64,000 bases of DNA from Erpobdella octoculata. Its lineage: Eukaryota; Annelida; Clitellata; Hirudinida; Erpobdellidae. The notes under the pieces were generated by a model, which was not told where the DNA came from, ran no database searches, and saw only the letters and a list, made by a program, of their open reading frames with translations. The translations under genes and the position numbers were made by a program. Positions within the stretch are counted from its first letter, which is position 1, and each line of letters begins with the position of its first letter. The stretch is taken from positions 42,460,268-42,524,267 of the forward strand of contig OZ022240.1 in NCBI GenBank assembly GCA_963978895.1. The letters are read 5' to 3'. This document shows positions 50,408 to 62,723 of the stretch, piece by piece.

Positions 50408-52350
50408 ATGGAAAAATGTGGAATTTGTTTGAATACAGTATCTGCACATTTTTGCTTATATTGCCAAATTAATTTGTGTTCATCGTGTTTGGGTTTTCAT
50501 GAAAAGATTCCAACAATATACAAACATGTTTTAATAGAAAATACTTCACTTAAAAAAAACGAAATAACACCATGCTACTGTAAATCATGTCAGGAATTTA
50601 ATGCAAACAATCTCAGCATAGATGTCATAATGGAACAACTGCATGCAATAAATGAACAAAAACTGAATGCTGCTAAAGAAGCTGAAAATTTAAAAAAACA
50701 AATTAAACATCATTGTGAAGAAATAAAGAACCAGTTTATTAAACATATTGATTCATGTGAGAAAACGATCAATACTGAACTTGATGAAAAATGGTTTAAA
50801 ATTGAAGAACAGTTGAATATGCATCTGGAAAATGTTTTAAAATTATTGAAAGAAATAGAAGAAAGGAATAATAAATGTCAATTAGTAGTTAAACGTTGTG
50901 ATTCAAATATAATTCCTGAAATTAGAAAAACTATTGAAACGAAAATTTTTGTAGATGATAATAACTTTTCATCCCATATCCATGGTTTGTTCTCCAAATG
51001 TTTCAAAGAAAACTTTAACCTCACTTTTGAACTAAATATATTAAATACAAAACTTTTCTCAAATGAAATTATAATACCAGACCTGAAATTTAAATATGAA
51101 AAAAATGAAGAAAAAGATTTACCACCTCGTAACCTTGATTTTAAAAAAGAATCGGATGTACATTGTGGGAGTTGTTTGCGTAAAGAGATAATTATTTCTT
51201 TGTGTTTTGATTGCAAATTGTATTTGTGTACATCATGTACAATTGGTCATAAGATAATTCCAGCTACAATGAAACATGTTTTGACAGATATAAATTTACA
51301 TGAAAGAGAAGAAGAAAATAACATAAAAACGTTATATTGCAAACCTTGTCAGACATGGGTTGAATGTGAAAATTTTCTTAATCATTTATTATGCCCACTC
51401 AAAACGTTTGATCAAATTAAAAAAAAATTTGTAGAAAATTTATTTAAAAAACAATCTAAATTGAACTACAACTTAGCTGTCATAGAAATTATTTTGAAAG
51501 CAATTGGAGAACAAAGGTTGAGAGTTGCTTATCAAACTGAAATTTTGAAAAAACAATTTGAAAAACATTTTGATGATCTTAAAAACCAAATTATAAAAAG
51601 TATTGATTTGTACAAGAATGGTTATGAAGAGAAAATTACTGATAAAAGCAATAAAATTGAAACACAATTTAATTTGCATAATAACGAGGCATTACAACTT
51701 AAAGAGAAATTAAAAGAAAAAAAATGGAATGGATATGAAAATTGGTTCCAGCATTGTAATCTTATCAAATTCATTGAACTAATTGAAAATAATTTATTAA
51801 ATAATGATTTGAATATGTTAGATGATGATGTTGAAAATCTTTTTGTAAAAACAAAACAAATATTTTCCGAGTATTTGAGTGAAACGTTGATTCATTTTTT
51901 GACCCAATTCAACTGCACGAACAAATTCTTTTCTCACAAATTTCAATAAGAAAATTAAATCCAACTAATGAAATTCAACCAAAACTCATCCTAACAAAAG
52001 AAATAAACAATCACTCCAGCAAGTTTTCAATTAGCAAAACAAAGATATATACTGGCCATTATTGTAGAGATATTTTTAGAATTGATGTTTATTGCAACAA
52101 AACATATGGTTTTCTTTTTTCAATTGAGTTTGAATTTACTAAATTCCAGTTTCATTTATATAAAAATTATGTATGTTTTGTAAATAACTCAGCATTAGAA
52201 ATATACAATCTCGAAAAACAGAAAAATAGTCCTGGTTGGAAGAAAATAATAACGTATAAATCTGATGGATCAGAACATTTTTCTTCAACGGAAAAAAACT
52301 TGTATTTTTTTAAAGACAAAGACTTATTTGAAATAACACTAGAAAAATGG
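50408..52350 (+). pseudogene. B3: double B-box gene, frameshifted and truncated in the propeller
   Basis: Open for 513 codons: B-box 1 (C4 to H40 spacing as in B2), first coiled coil, second B-box, third cluster and second coiled coil are intact. A one-base change in a thymine run near 51897 shifts the frame at the start of the propeller, and the main frame ends at 51949. In the other frame the propeller continues (NPTNEIQPK, LEIYNLEKQK, KDLFEITLE) until a further shift near 52343. Family sequence then stops and a Helitron-like tail begins. A 513-aa product lacking the propeller could still be made and could in principle multimerise with other members. Otherwise this is a pseudogene. Confidence 0.85.
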
Positions 52351-52552
52351 AATACAATTTCTCATACAAATGTGTGCCTGGGAAGCAGATTCTGGACTGG
52401 AAATACAAGAAAGATGGGGAACCTGCAATGATGTCATTGGATAAACAAAATTCTAACTCAATGTCACTTTCTGGTTTTCAGTAAATGGCAGCCAGAAAAA
52501 AAACGAAAAAAAACCTCTAACATCTCTGGGCAACACCGGGTAACCCAGCTAG
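52350..52552 (+). mobile_element. Helitron-like 3' tail fused to B3
   Basis: Ends with AAAACCTCTAACATC, the hairpin CTGGGCAACACCGGGTAACC and CAGCTAGT. A short open stretch of about 40 codons at 52366-52485 (starting YKCVPGKQILDWKYK) precedes it and is unrelated to the TRIM family. It could be a captured host fragment, but it is too short to name. Confidence 0.5.
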
Positions 52553-54959
52553 TACAAATATAAATATAAATTCCTTTTGATTGGTTTTACTGAGAAGAAA
52601 TTTAAAACATCTTGAATAGTGAAGCCCTTCCGAGTTTTAGTATTTCAATGTAAGCCTAGTCAAAACAAACAAATCACATGTAATACGATTTGAAGATGCA
52701 GTTAAACGTGAAGCAGCGTTAGATAGAAAAATTAATCCCATTTCGTGATGTGTTCAATAAGTGAAATAAATATTAGAATAAAAAGTTTTTTTTCAAAACG
52801 TCAAACACGATAAACTTCAATTGAAGGTAAACCCAGAAAAAATGCTATTCTATGAGATTTGGAGGTGAACATTGTGCATAATACAAAACATGCGAGAAAG
52901 TTATTTGATGGAATTCGATTTAATGTGATAATTTAAGTTGATATAGAATTTAAAATAATAGGCTCTGTTTTTTGTTAAAAATATCAACTGTTAATCTTAG
53001 CGTGTACGCGCAAAAGTTGCTTAAAAAATTTAGTTGTGAAACTATATTTCTCAATTTGCTGTTTGTGTGCGCTTGCCTTTAATGTCGTAAAACAGTACAT
53101 AAGTGTGCACCAGTCCACAGAAAATTCATAGATTACAGTTTCATCAATACAAAAAATGTGAACGTTATTGCTACTATTTCAGGCAAGGTTTGTGTTAGGA
53201 AAAGTTTTATGTCGTGACGTTGAACTAATTGTTTTGCTATATTTTCAACTTCAAGATGCATTGTGAGATGTATGTAGCTGCCTGTAACTGCTACTAACTC
53301 TAGCTATTTAAACTAATAATTAATATTAATTTCATTTTTAAATTGTTTTTATTTTTGTTATAAGCGGGAAAAAAATTTCACAAATGGATTCTATCTATAA
53401 AGCTTCTTGTACTGAACAACTAATACACAACAGTATTGTAAAATTTCCGAAAAACTTCCGAAAAGTTTCCAGCATTATTTCCGGAAAATATCCGGAAGGT
53501 TTTCCAGTGATGAAAAATAGGATTTCAAAATAAATTGAAAATAAAATTGTACTGCGAATAACATTTTTTTATTATTCAATAATTTCTCTTAAAAGTTAAG
53601 TTTATTTATAATACTTTATTGGCTTTGCAAACCAGGCACACTTTTTCTAAAAAGGTTTCACTAGGTCAAATTATAGTGCTAGTGTACATTTTTGCTGCGT
53701 ATTAAATATTTACCTTTTTCACTAAGTTAATTACCCAATTTTCAAAATGCTTAATTTATTTTACTAGAAATGAGCTTTAAAGTTTTTTGAGCTGCTGATA
53801 TTAATTTTATGTTCTTTTCTCTCTCAGTGATGACATCAAAAACAATGTTTTCTCAGAAATTGTTCAACACTAATACACACTAACTGAAGAAGTATTCATT
53901 AGAACAGGAACAAATTACGTAGCAGCCTATTCAGAGCGCAAGCTGAATGGCCAAAACCATGATAATACTGAATGCAAACACAATTTTATAAGAAATTAAA
54001 AACAAAATCTCATCTTAATGCAATCATAAATAACATTGTACACACGGACATAATGTTCAACCAAACAAACTGTCTAGCAATGGTTTTTGATAACTAAAAT
54101 AATTAATCAAACCTATCTTTTTTGCATCATAAGACACGATAAACATTTATGTGGAAATTTATCTATTTTTTATTTTGAAACCAATAAAGATTTGTATAAG
54201 TGAGTATGTGTATGTAGAAGGAAGCTTACCTGTTAATTGTTATCTACATTTGAGGAGACAGCGTGGATGTTGTTTGATTGTTTTACAATTTTTGTAGCCT
54301 AGAGCTATAAAATACAGACGCTTGCGACGGTTCAGCCATAGTAAATTAATAAATCTGAATTTTATTGCTAGAATCAAATCTACCAAGTTTTGCAAGGTAT
54401 GGAAATAATAAAAACTCATTTGAGTAAATAATGTGCCAGTTGCACTAAAATGTTTTTGTTAGATAGTTCTAATTAAATTTAAGTTATGTTTCATTTTTAT
54501 TTACCTGAATTGATTAACAACTGTATAAACTGCTGTTAGGTCTAGGCTGCTCTATCAAGGGTTTATTGAGTGATACTTAACTGATTAACTTTATCAGCTA
54601 ACCTTTCTTTCGTACGATCTCACATATCTTTGTTGACGATCACGTTTTATACGCAATTGTTCATTTTATAATACATACCTAGTAAATTATTAATGTTGAA
54701 TTTTAATTCTATTATTACATCTGTCAAGTTCTACAATACAATAATTGCAAACACGTATATTATAGTAACACGTAAGTATAATTAATTTTATAAACTGGTA
54801 TACGGCTTGAAGTGAATCCATAAGCTAGCTAAAAAAGGTACGTAATTTTATTTATTATAGTTAAAGAAATTATAGTATTTCTAATTTTAAAAGCAATAAA
54901 AAAATGAAATTCAAAAATTATGTTAACATAGTACAATAAAAACCAAAATGTTTAAATAA
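52553..54959. other. Gene-less stretch with scattered repeats
   Basis: No gene found. Segments at 52735-52900 and 53080-53150 resemble 59507-59690 and 60030-60095, so an old element is duplicated in both places. A CCGGAAAATATCCGGAAGG run with related CCGAAAA motifs sits at 53445-53510. At 54020-54095 a piece matches 4665-4725. The rest is AT-rich and unassigned. Confidence 0.4.
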
Positions 54960-55589
54960 CTCTTTATTTGAACTCGTTTTTGGTTTCCCGCTTGTTTTCC
55001 CAATTCCAAATTTGTCAAAACATGTGCCAAACCAATGTTTTAGTAAAAAAAAGTTTAATAAGTAATTTGAGCTCGTCAACTAAGCCGCTTAGAAGTTACA
55101 TGCGTTACATTAGTAACCTGAATAACTATATTTTTAAAAGTAGTGCTGGTAAAAGATGTTCGATGACTTACAATTCCCTTGTGACGTTTGATGATACGCG
55201 ATGTTGAAGAATGGCTGAAAAACCAGGTGGTCGATTTTAACAAATGTCATTTTGTTTTTCAATTATTGGGTCAATTAAAATGTTCAACACACAAACACAT
55301 TAACAATTGCAGTGAGTTTTATTTCGTTACAGATTTTTTAAACAGCTCATGTGGTTTACTTTATGAAACTAAACGTTCATGTTCAAGATTTTTAATTTAC
55401 TAGGTGTTTTAAGACTTAAATAGTTTTTTGTAGGAAACACTTCCTGTCGTAAATCAAAAACTATTCTTCTTATTTTAACCAGGCAGTTTGAAATCATTTT
55501 AGCCAGCTTTAACTTTCATTTGACTAAGACAACATTATAACTAATCATGAAAATGGTCATTGTAGGTGCTCTTCCAAAAAAATTAAAAC
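54960..55589 (+). repeat. Degraded B-type upstream block, copy 4
   Basis: The proximal part of the block is recognisable (GATGATACGCGATGTTGAAG, GGCTGAAAAACCAGGTGG, TTTGAAATCATTTTAGCCAG, ATGGTCATTGTAGGTG) with many deletions and no minisatellite. The most diverged of the upstream copies that precede a B gene. Confidence 0.7.
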
Positions 55590-57908
55590 ATGGAAAAATG
55601 TGGAATTTGTATGAATCCAATATCCAAATATTTTTGCTTTAATTGCCAAATGAATTTGTGTTCATCGTGTTTGGTTTTTCATGAAAAGATTCCAACAATA
55701 TACAAACATGTTTTCACAGAAAATACTTACACTGAAGAGGAAACTATTACAACTTGCAATTGTAAATCATGTCAGGAATTAAATGCAAAAAATCTCAACG
55801 TAGATATCATAATGGAACAACTGCATGCAATCAATGAACATAGAAGGAATGCTGCTAAAAAAGCTGAAAACTTATAAACACAAGTCCAACATCATTGTGA
55901 AGAAATCAAAAACCAGTTTATTAAACATATTGATTCATGTGAGAGAAAGATCAATACTGAAATTGATGAGAAATGGTTTAAAATTGAAGAAACGTTTAAT
56001 ATGCATCTGAAAAATGTTTTAAAATTATTGAAAGAAATAGAAGAAAGAAATAAAAAATGTCAATTAGTAGTTAAACGTTGTGATTCAAATATAATTTCTG
56101 AAATTAGAAAAACTATTGAAACGAAAATGTTTGTAGATGATAATAATTTTTCATCCCAAATCCATAGTTTGTTCTCCGAATGTTTCAAAAAAAATTTGAA
56201 CCTTACTTTTGAACCAAATATATTAAATACAAAACATTTTCCAAATGAAATCATATTACCCAACCTGAAATTTAAATATGAAAGAAATGAACAAGAATAT
56301 TTAAGACCTCATAAATTTGTTTTTAAAAAAGAATCAGATGTACATTGTGGGAGTTGTTCCCGTGAAAATATTTGTTCTTTGTGTTTTGATTGCAAATTGT
56401 ATTTGTGTACATCATGTACAATCGGTCATAAGAAAATTCCAGCTACAAAAAAACATGTTTTGACAGATATAAATTTACATACCAGAAAAGAAGAAGATAA
56501 CATAAAAACATCATATTGCAAACCTTGTCACAAATGGGTTGACAGTGAAACTCTTATTAATCACAAATCCTGCCCACTCAAAATGTTTTATGAAATTAAA
56601 AAAACGTTTGATGAAAATTTTTATAAAAAACAATCTAAATTGAACAACAACTTAGCCATCCTAGAGGAAATTCGGAAAGCAATTGAAGAACGAAGGTTAT
56701 CTGCTGCTTGTAAAACTGAAAATTTGAAAAAACAATTTGAAAAACATTTTGAGGATATTAAAAACCAAATTACCAAAAATATTGATTTGTACAAAAATGA
56801 TTATGAAGGAATAATTACGGAAAAAAGCAATGAAATTGAAAAACAATTTAAATTTCATAAAAACGAAGTACTACAACTAAAAGATAAAATAAAAGAAAAA
56901 CGGATCGAATATGAAAATTGGTTCCAGAATTTTAATCGTATCAAAGTTATTGAACTTATTGAAAATAATTTGTTAAATGATGTTTTTAAAGTGCTAGATG
57001 ATGATGTTGGAAAATTTTTTAAAGAAACAAAACAAAAATATTCCGAATCATTGAGTGAAACGGTAATTAAATTTTTTGATCCAATTCAACTGCACGAACA
57101 AATTCTTTTCTCACAAATTTCAATAGGAAGATTAAATCCAACTAATGAAATTCAACCAAATCTCACCCTAACAAAAGAATTAAACAATCACTTCAGCAAG
57201 TTTTCAATTAGCAAAACAAAATTATATTTTGGATATCTTAATGGAAATATATTAAAAATTGATGTTTATTGCAACAAATCATATGGTTTTCTTTTTTCAA
57301 TTGAGTTTGAACACATTAAATTCCATTTTCATTTATATAACAATTTTTTATGTCTTATAAATTACGCAGCATTAGAAATATTCAATCTCGAAAAACAGAA
57401 GAATAGTCCTGATTGGAAAAAAACCATAAAACATAGATTTCATGGACCAGGATGTTTTTATTCAACGGAAAAGAACTTGTACGTTTTTGAAGACAAAAAA
57501 TTGTTTGAAATTACACTAGAAGATGGAATTAAATATATTTCTAAATTACCGAAAATATCAGATTGTTTTCAATATTTAAATGTTGATCGTTTAAAAGAAA
57601 ATTTTGTAATAGCATGTGATGGCAAACTTTTTTCATTCAACAGCGATGGAAATATTATTAAAGAAATTGATCTATATTTATTATCGAACGCATTTGGGTC
57701 AGGTAGATTAACAACTGATCACAATTCCAATTTATTCATAACCGACTGGCTTGGAAAAAAACTTCATGTGTTTGATTTTGATTTGAATTACTTGAATTCA
57801 TTTGATGCTCAATGTAAATTTTCATGTTTTGGTATTGATTCATCGACAAATCGTGGTTTGGTGATTAAGTGTGGAAATATTTGTTTATTGAATGTTTTCC
57901 AATTATAA
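55590..57908 (+). pseudogene. B4: full-length double B-box, coiled-coil, propeller gene with one in-frame stop
   Basis: From the conserved ATG to the FQL end (772 codons) the frame is uninterrupted except for TAA at 55875-55877, where B2 has AAA. B-box 1, both coiled coils, B-box 2 with its third cluster and the whole propeller are intact, and there is no frameshift. One change in about 2.3 kb suggests a very recent null allele, a sequencing error, or a tolerated stop. A downstream ATG at 56001 would give a 635-aa protein with one B-box, one full coiled coil and the propeller, resembling an A protein without RING. The stop falls early in the first coiled coil, so the upstream piece alone would be a 95-aa B-box protein. 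Confidence 0.85.
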
Positions 57909-58048
57909 CTTTTAGATTTAGATTACTTGAATTCATTTGATGCTCAGTGTGAAGTATCATATTTTGGTATTGAATCATTAACAAATCGTTTTTTAGTGAT
58001 TGGTGTTGGTGAAAAAAATTGGTTATTAAAAGTTTTTCAATTGTAACG
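57909..58048 (+). pseudogene. Extra copy of a B-type 3' end
   Basis: Directly after B4, codons for the last 45 residues recur (LDLDYLNSFDAQCE, FGIESLTNRFLVIG, LLKVFQL) and end with a proper stop. The sequence differs from B4 itself, so it came from another family member or an older duplication. The arrangement parallels the one behind A3. Confidence 0.8.
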
Positions 58049-58480
58049 TTTTAAGTTTTTTGTATATTTAAACCGTAATTAATTTAAATTTTTTGGTTGT
58101 TTACATGTTTATATTAGAAATAAAAATTATAGCTTAACATAAAACTTTAAAATCAATAAAACAAATTTGATTGGTAACACGAAATTTGATTGCAAAAATA
58201 ACGCTCATTTGAATTTTTCTTTGTGAATAAGTTTTAATTTTAAGTTTCTAAATTTTGAAGCACTTCCCGTTATACCAAATTGATAAAATGTAGTGCATGC
58301 AATTTTGTCATTGAGCTTACATTTTTTTCTAATTTTCAGATTCATTGGACAGATTTTCAATAACACATTAAATAAAATGATTAAAATCTTAAATAGCATT
58401 ATAATTAAAAAAAGTTAAATAATAATAATAATACCTAAAAAATCTTTTAAAAACCACGTTTCTTTTCTGCTTTAAAAAAA
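58049..58480 (+). repeat. B-type 3' flanking repeat, copy 3
   Basis: Matches 8058-8430 and 24019-24390, then diverges after a GTTAAATAATAATAATA stretch. Confidence 0.65.
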
Positions 58481-58489
58481 AACAAAAAT

Positions 58490-58760
58490 AATTTTCAAAT
58501 CTGTGAACTGGGATGGATTCGAGATTGCATTGAGCCTTTATTAGTGACGCATCCTTTTTTCTTGGCTTTCATTGTTTTGTAGGTATAAGTTAGGTTCAGG
58601 TTATTCAGAATGCTTTGATTAATATAGCAAACAGTTGCAGCATTCAGACGTCCCTGACCCATAATGCTTCTTAACCAGTTTTTGAGACGCTTTAAAGCAA
58701 TGAAAGATTTTTCTACGCACATGATGGTACTGGACAAATCAGTAAAAGTTGTACTAGCTG
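58490..58760 (-). pseudogene. hAT transposase C-terminal fragment
   Basis: The minus-strand frame contains STIMCVEKSFIALKRLKNWL and then RSIMGQGRLNAATVCYINQS. This matches the C-terminal dimerisation region of hAT transposases (C-ERSFSALKRIK-YLR--MGQ-RL-LA---I). The catalytic domain is absent. Pieces of the same element are seen at 59705-59810, 60355-60460 and 8808-8925, all minus strand. Confidence 0.7.
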
Positions 58761-59380
58761 CTGCATGGCTTTTAAAAGTTTGACAAGTTCAAGCAAAAAA
58801 AACAAGTTTTTGAAAAAAAAACTTTTTTATATATTTTTCATTATGCAAATCTATTTTTAAATGCGATAATAGTTTTACCATTGCTTATAGTAATATTTAA
58901 GTCAACATTATAATATGTTTTTGACTATCTAGAACTTCAAACCTATAATAAGAAAATAATTCTGTTGATAGTGCAATATTCAAATATTTAATTGAAAAAA
59001 CTAGGTATTAAGTATTGTAAAAAACTATTTCTATATCTGATTGTGATATATTCTAAAAAAAAATAGAACTAATAGAGCTGTTGAACGTCAACTTTGCCGA
59101 CTCAAAGAAACTTTGAAAGCCTGAAAATATATCTAATAATTGGTTTAAAAAGGTACCGTTTATTTTCTTTAGACTACACAAACAAATAAACTTTTTTTGT
59201 AGTATCGTGATCTGTTGTACTGAATTAAAAGAGAAGAGATTCAATTTTAAATAATACATACATATATAAATAATAATACCTTGCAGTGCTTTAGAATTTC
59301 GATCCCAGTCAAAAAAAATGTATATTACAATTTTAGGATGCAACTAAACTAAACGTTTAACAGAGTGAGACTAAGAAATT
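58761..59380. other. Gene-less stretch
   Basis: AT-rich, with no motif recognised in any frame, including 59053-59343 on the minus strand. Confidence 0.4.
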
Positions 59381-59505
59381 AGTGGGGCGGCTAACTGATC
59401 AAAAACTCCTTCATCGTGTAATTACATGCATATTTTTCTGATTACAAATATGTAATTTATTTGCTTGTCAATAGCGTTTGCACGATGCTGCAGTTAGCTG
59501 CCCCA
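59381..59505. mobile_element. Small MITE, about 125 bp
   Basis: Terminal inverted repeats TGGGGCGGCTAACTG and CAGTTAGCTGCCCCA with an AT-rich centre. No target duplication could be fixed. Confidence 0.55.
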
Positions 59506-60925
59506 CCAAATCAACCCCAATTCGTGACGTGTTCAATATGTGAAAGAAATAATAGAATATAATTTTTTTCTCAAAACTTCAACTACGGTAAATTATTACT
59601 TGCGTTTCGATTGACGGTAAATCCAAATAAATGCGGTTTCATGGTATTTGGAGTTGAACATTATGCAGTTGATAAGATACGCGATTCATCGGTTTCATTT
59701 GTGAAGGTTCAGTTACAGATCTGTGAATTGTGATGGATTCAAGATTGCATTGTCTTTATTAGTGACGCGCCATTTCTTTTTGGCTTTCATTGTCTTATAG
59801 GTATGAGTTATTTGTGATGCTAAAAAACGTTTAAATAGAAAAATACTTATTTAGACAATTGATTAAGAAATAAAAGCAAAATAACATCAGGTAGTATTAA
59901 TTTAAACTTAAACTACAGTAAAACAAAAAATAAAGCAGCAAACGTTTCTGATTACAGTTTAGGCAAAACGAAAGAAATAAGAATATGCGACTAAATGTAA
60001 ACACAGATTAACGTTATCAAACGTTGATGTTGAAGTGCGTTAAGTGTGCACTGTACACCGCTCAACAGAAAAATTATAGATTGCAGTTTCATGAAAGTCA
60101 ACTATTACAACCGATCAGTTGATTGTTCAATGATTCATTAAATAGATTGAAAGTAGATTGAAAAAGTAAAAAACTACTGCTATCTTTGTGCTTTTATCCG
60201 CGCCTCCAAGATTTTAATAAAAAATAAGCTAGCTCAATAAAGTGTCATTAAAAAATAACTTTGCTACATAATGATTCAAAATAAGAATGCTGCTGATCCA
60301 AATAGACATTTTTGTATCTTAGATCCCTTGTGCAAATTCATGGACAAGTTGTCTTATGTTCAGATTATCCAGAAGAACTTAATTGATATGGCAAACAGTT
60401 ACAGCATAACAGATGTCCCTGACCCATAGTGCTTCTTAACCAGTTTTTTAATTGTCACAGGCGCCATCTATTGAATAATTTGGAATTACACAAATTCCAA
60501 AAAAGCGCCTTTTCAGCTTGTTAAAATTTTTTTTGATTTCCTCAAACTTACTGTTTTCATGCCCACGTCTCGGCTACTTTGAATAAACCTTAGGACCAAA
60601 TTATGAACAACTTCAACAACTCTTTAACATTGACCTATCATAATTAGCTGTTGAGATAAAACAACAAGTGTACACAAGCTCACATTCTAGTAATATTAGG
60701 TCGTTCAAATCATGAAACAACGTAACAGAATTGTGTTGCGCAATATAATGACTGGCTGACTGTCAAAGATTTAAAGTGTAACTAATTTTTTTGTTTTATT
60801 AAGGAAATAAATCTATTTCTAAAAACATTGAAAAGGTTAGCTAAAATTGATCAATTTGCTGACGGATTGAATAGAAGATGTGTTAAAAACGTTAGTTTGA
60901 ATTTTTTTCACTTTTAAAAAGTATT
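59506..60925. other. Shattered hAT and other repeat pieces
   Basis: At 59705-59810 and 60355-60460 the minus strand carries hAT C-terminal scraps like 58490-58760. At 59507-59690 and 60030-60095 are pieces shared with 52735-53150. No intact gene; 60480-60925 is otherwise unassigned. Confidence 0.45.
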
Positions 60926-61974
60926 AGCAAAAATTTTAACAAATAGAGTTGAACAACAATTGAATTTGCATTTGAAAAATAGTTTAAAATTATTAACAGA
61001 ACTAGTAAAAAGGAATAAAAAAATTGAATTAGTGCTAAAATGTTGTAATCCATCTGTATTCTCTATAACTAAGAAAATTATAAAAACAAAAATGAATATT
61101 GATGATAATAATTTTTCATCAAAAACTTGCACTTTGTTTTCAAACTGTTTGAAAAAACAATTTAATCTAATTTTTGAATCAAACATGATAAAAAAAAAAC
61201 TCTTTTCAACTGACACTTGTGTACCCGACATGAAATCAAGTTTTGAAAAAATTGATGAAAATTTTGGAATAAAAGAAAAAAAACTACTCCTATTTTGTGG
61301 ACTTTGCTTCAACAAGGAAATTATTAATGTGTGTTTTGATTGCAAGTTATATTTGTGTACATCATGTACATCATGTACAACTGTTCATTTTAAAAAACTG
61401 CAATCACAAATCATGTTTTAGCAGAAATAAATTCACTTGCAAAAAACACAAACAATGAGGCACAATACTGCAGGTTATATAAGAAATGGGTAAATTTTAA
61501 AACGATTTTAAATCATTGATTCTGCTAACTTAAAAAGTTTTCTCTGTTTAAAAAAGAATTTGATAAAAATTTTAAATACAAAAACTCAAAAATAACTAAC
61601 AATTTAGATAACATAAACCTTGTATTAAAGGGAATTGTAAAACAATCCAATTTTGTTACTCAAAAATGTGACAATTTAAAAAAACGAATTCAAGACTATC
61701 GTAAAGATATTGAATATCAAATTATTAAAAATATTGAATCATGCAAGGATTATATCAATAAAATTATTGTTGGAAAAAGCAACGGAATTAAAGAAGAGTT
61801 TGATTTGCATTTGAACGAGACAATAAAGTTAAGAAATGTACTTGACAAAATAAATACCTAGCAACAGACGTGGTCTCAACAATTCAATACAATAAAATTC
61901 ATCAAACAAATTGAAAATGGGAATATTGAGCTGCTAGATTATGATGTTGAAACAATTTTAAGAAAAAGCGAATA
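60926..61974 (+). pseudogene. C2: decayed B-type gene lacking the first B-box and the propeller
   Basis: Begins in the first coiled coil (EQQLNLHLKNSLKLL), passes the linker (FSNCLKKQFNLIFE) and the second B-box (CGLCFNKEIINVCFDCKLYLC followed by a TSC duplicated in tandem). It then has a frameshift near 61395, the third cluster with a stop before its last cysteine, and the second coiled coil. It ends at LLDYDVETILRKSE, just before the propeller would start. Followed closely by the hAT-like sequence also found after C1. The 153-codon frame at 60960-61421 is open, but its context is plainly pseudogenic. Confidence 0.8.
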
Positions 61975-62035
61975 AATTCCTTAGAATAAGCTGTCCTTTT
62001 AAATCCGAGTTCTTTATTTCATCCAACGTAACCAA

Positions 62036-62390
62036 GGGCGGATTTAGGCATAGGCTATATAGGCTGTAGCCTATGGGCGCCACGAGGCCAGGGGCGCCAC
62101 AAAAAAAAACAAAAAAGAAAGAAAGAAAACAAAGTAAATTAATCTAAAGCTTTAGTTTTTTATCACTTTAATTTGTTTCTTATGGCGCCCCATTGGTCCT
62201 GGTTTTTAAAGCTTTAGTTTTTTGCATTTGATTTTTGTACCATTTCATTTACTTGAATTCTGTGTTTTGATTCCCGTTAAGGTAAAGCAATAAAATAAAT
62301 TTAATATTTAATTAATTAATTCAAATTGTTTGACTATAATTGAGCATTCAAAATCATAAGATCAAATTCTATCCAGTACGTATATATATT
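62036..62390 (+). mobile_element. hAT-like terminal region, copy 2
   Basis: Begins AAGGGCGGATTTAGGCATAG, close to the CAGNGGCGGATTTAGG ends of some hAT elements, then AGCCTATGGGCGCCACGAGG and the same following sequence as at 25500-25805. Confidence 0.5.
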
Positions 62391-62723
62391 TCTAAAAAAA
62401 ACTTAAATAAAAAAATTATCAATTCAGGCAATTTTTATAAACTTGGCGAAAAATCTTGGCCTGCAATTTGAGTTAACATGTTTTCTATTTTGTCGTGTGG
62501 CATGCATGCGATGGTGTGTGGTGAGTGTAGTCACGATCGGCAGCTTTTGCTCACGACATTCACTCTCAATAACACGAATGCTCTTGAACAATTCAGACTG
62601 AACTTTATAAACCATCTTAATTTGATTATTTTCTTTATTGTGTGTTTTTATATATTTTAATACCAGAGCGGCTTCGCTCGCTTGAAATTAGAGATTTTGA
62701 ACCGTGCAACTCGCCAATTGGCC
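62391..62723. repeat. Repeat R2 edge and R3 partial copy
   Basis: Matches 10560-10880, including CATGCATGCGATGGTGTGTG and GAGCGGCTTCGCTCGC, then switches to the A5 flank. Confidence 0.6.
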
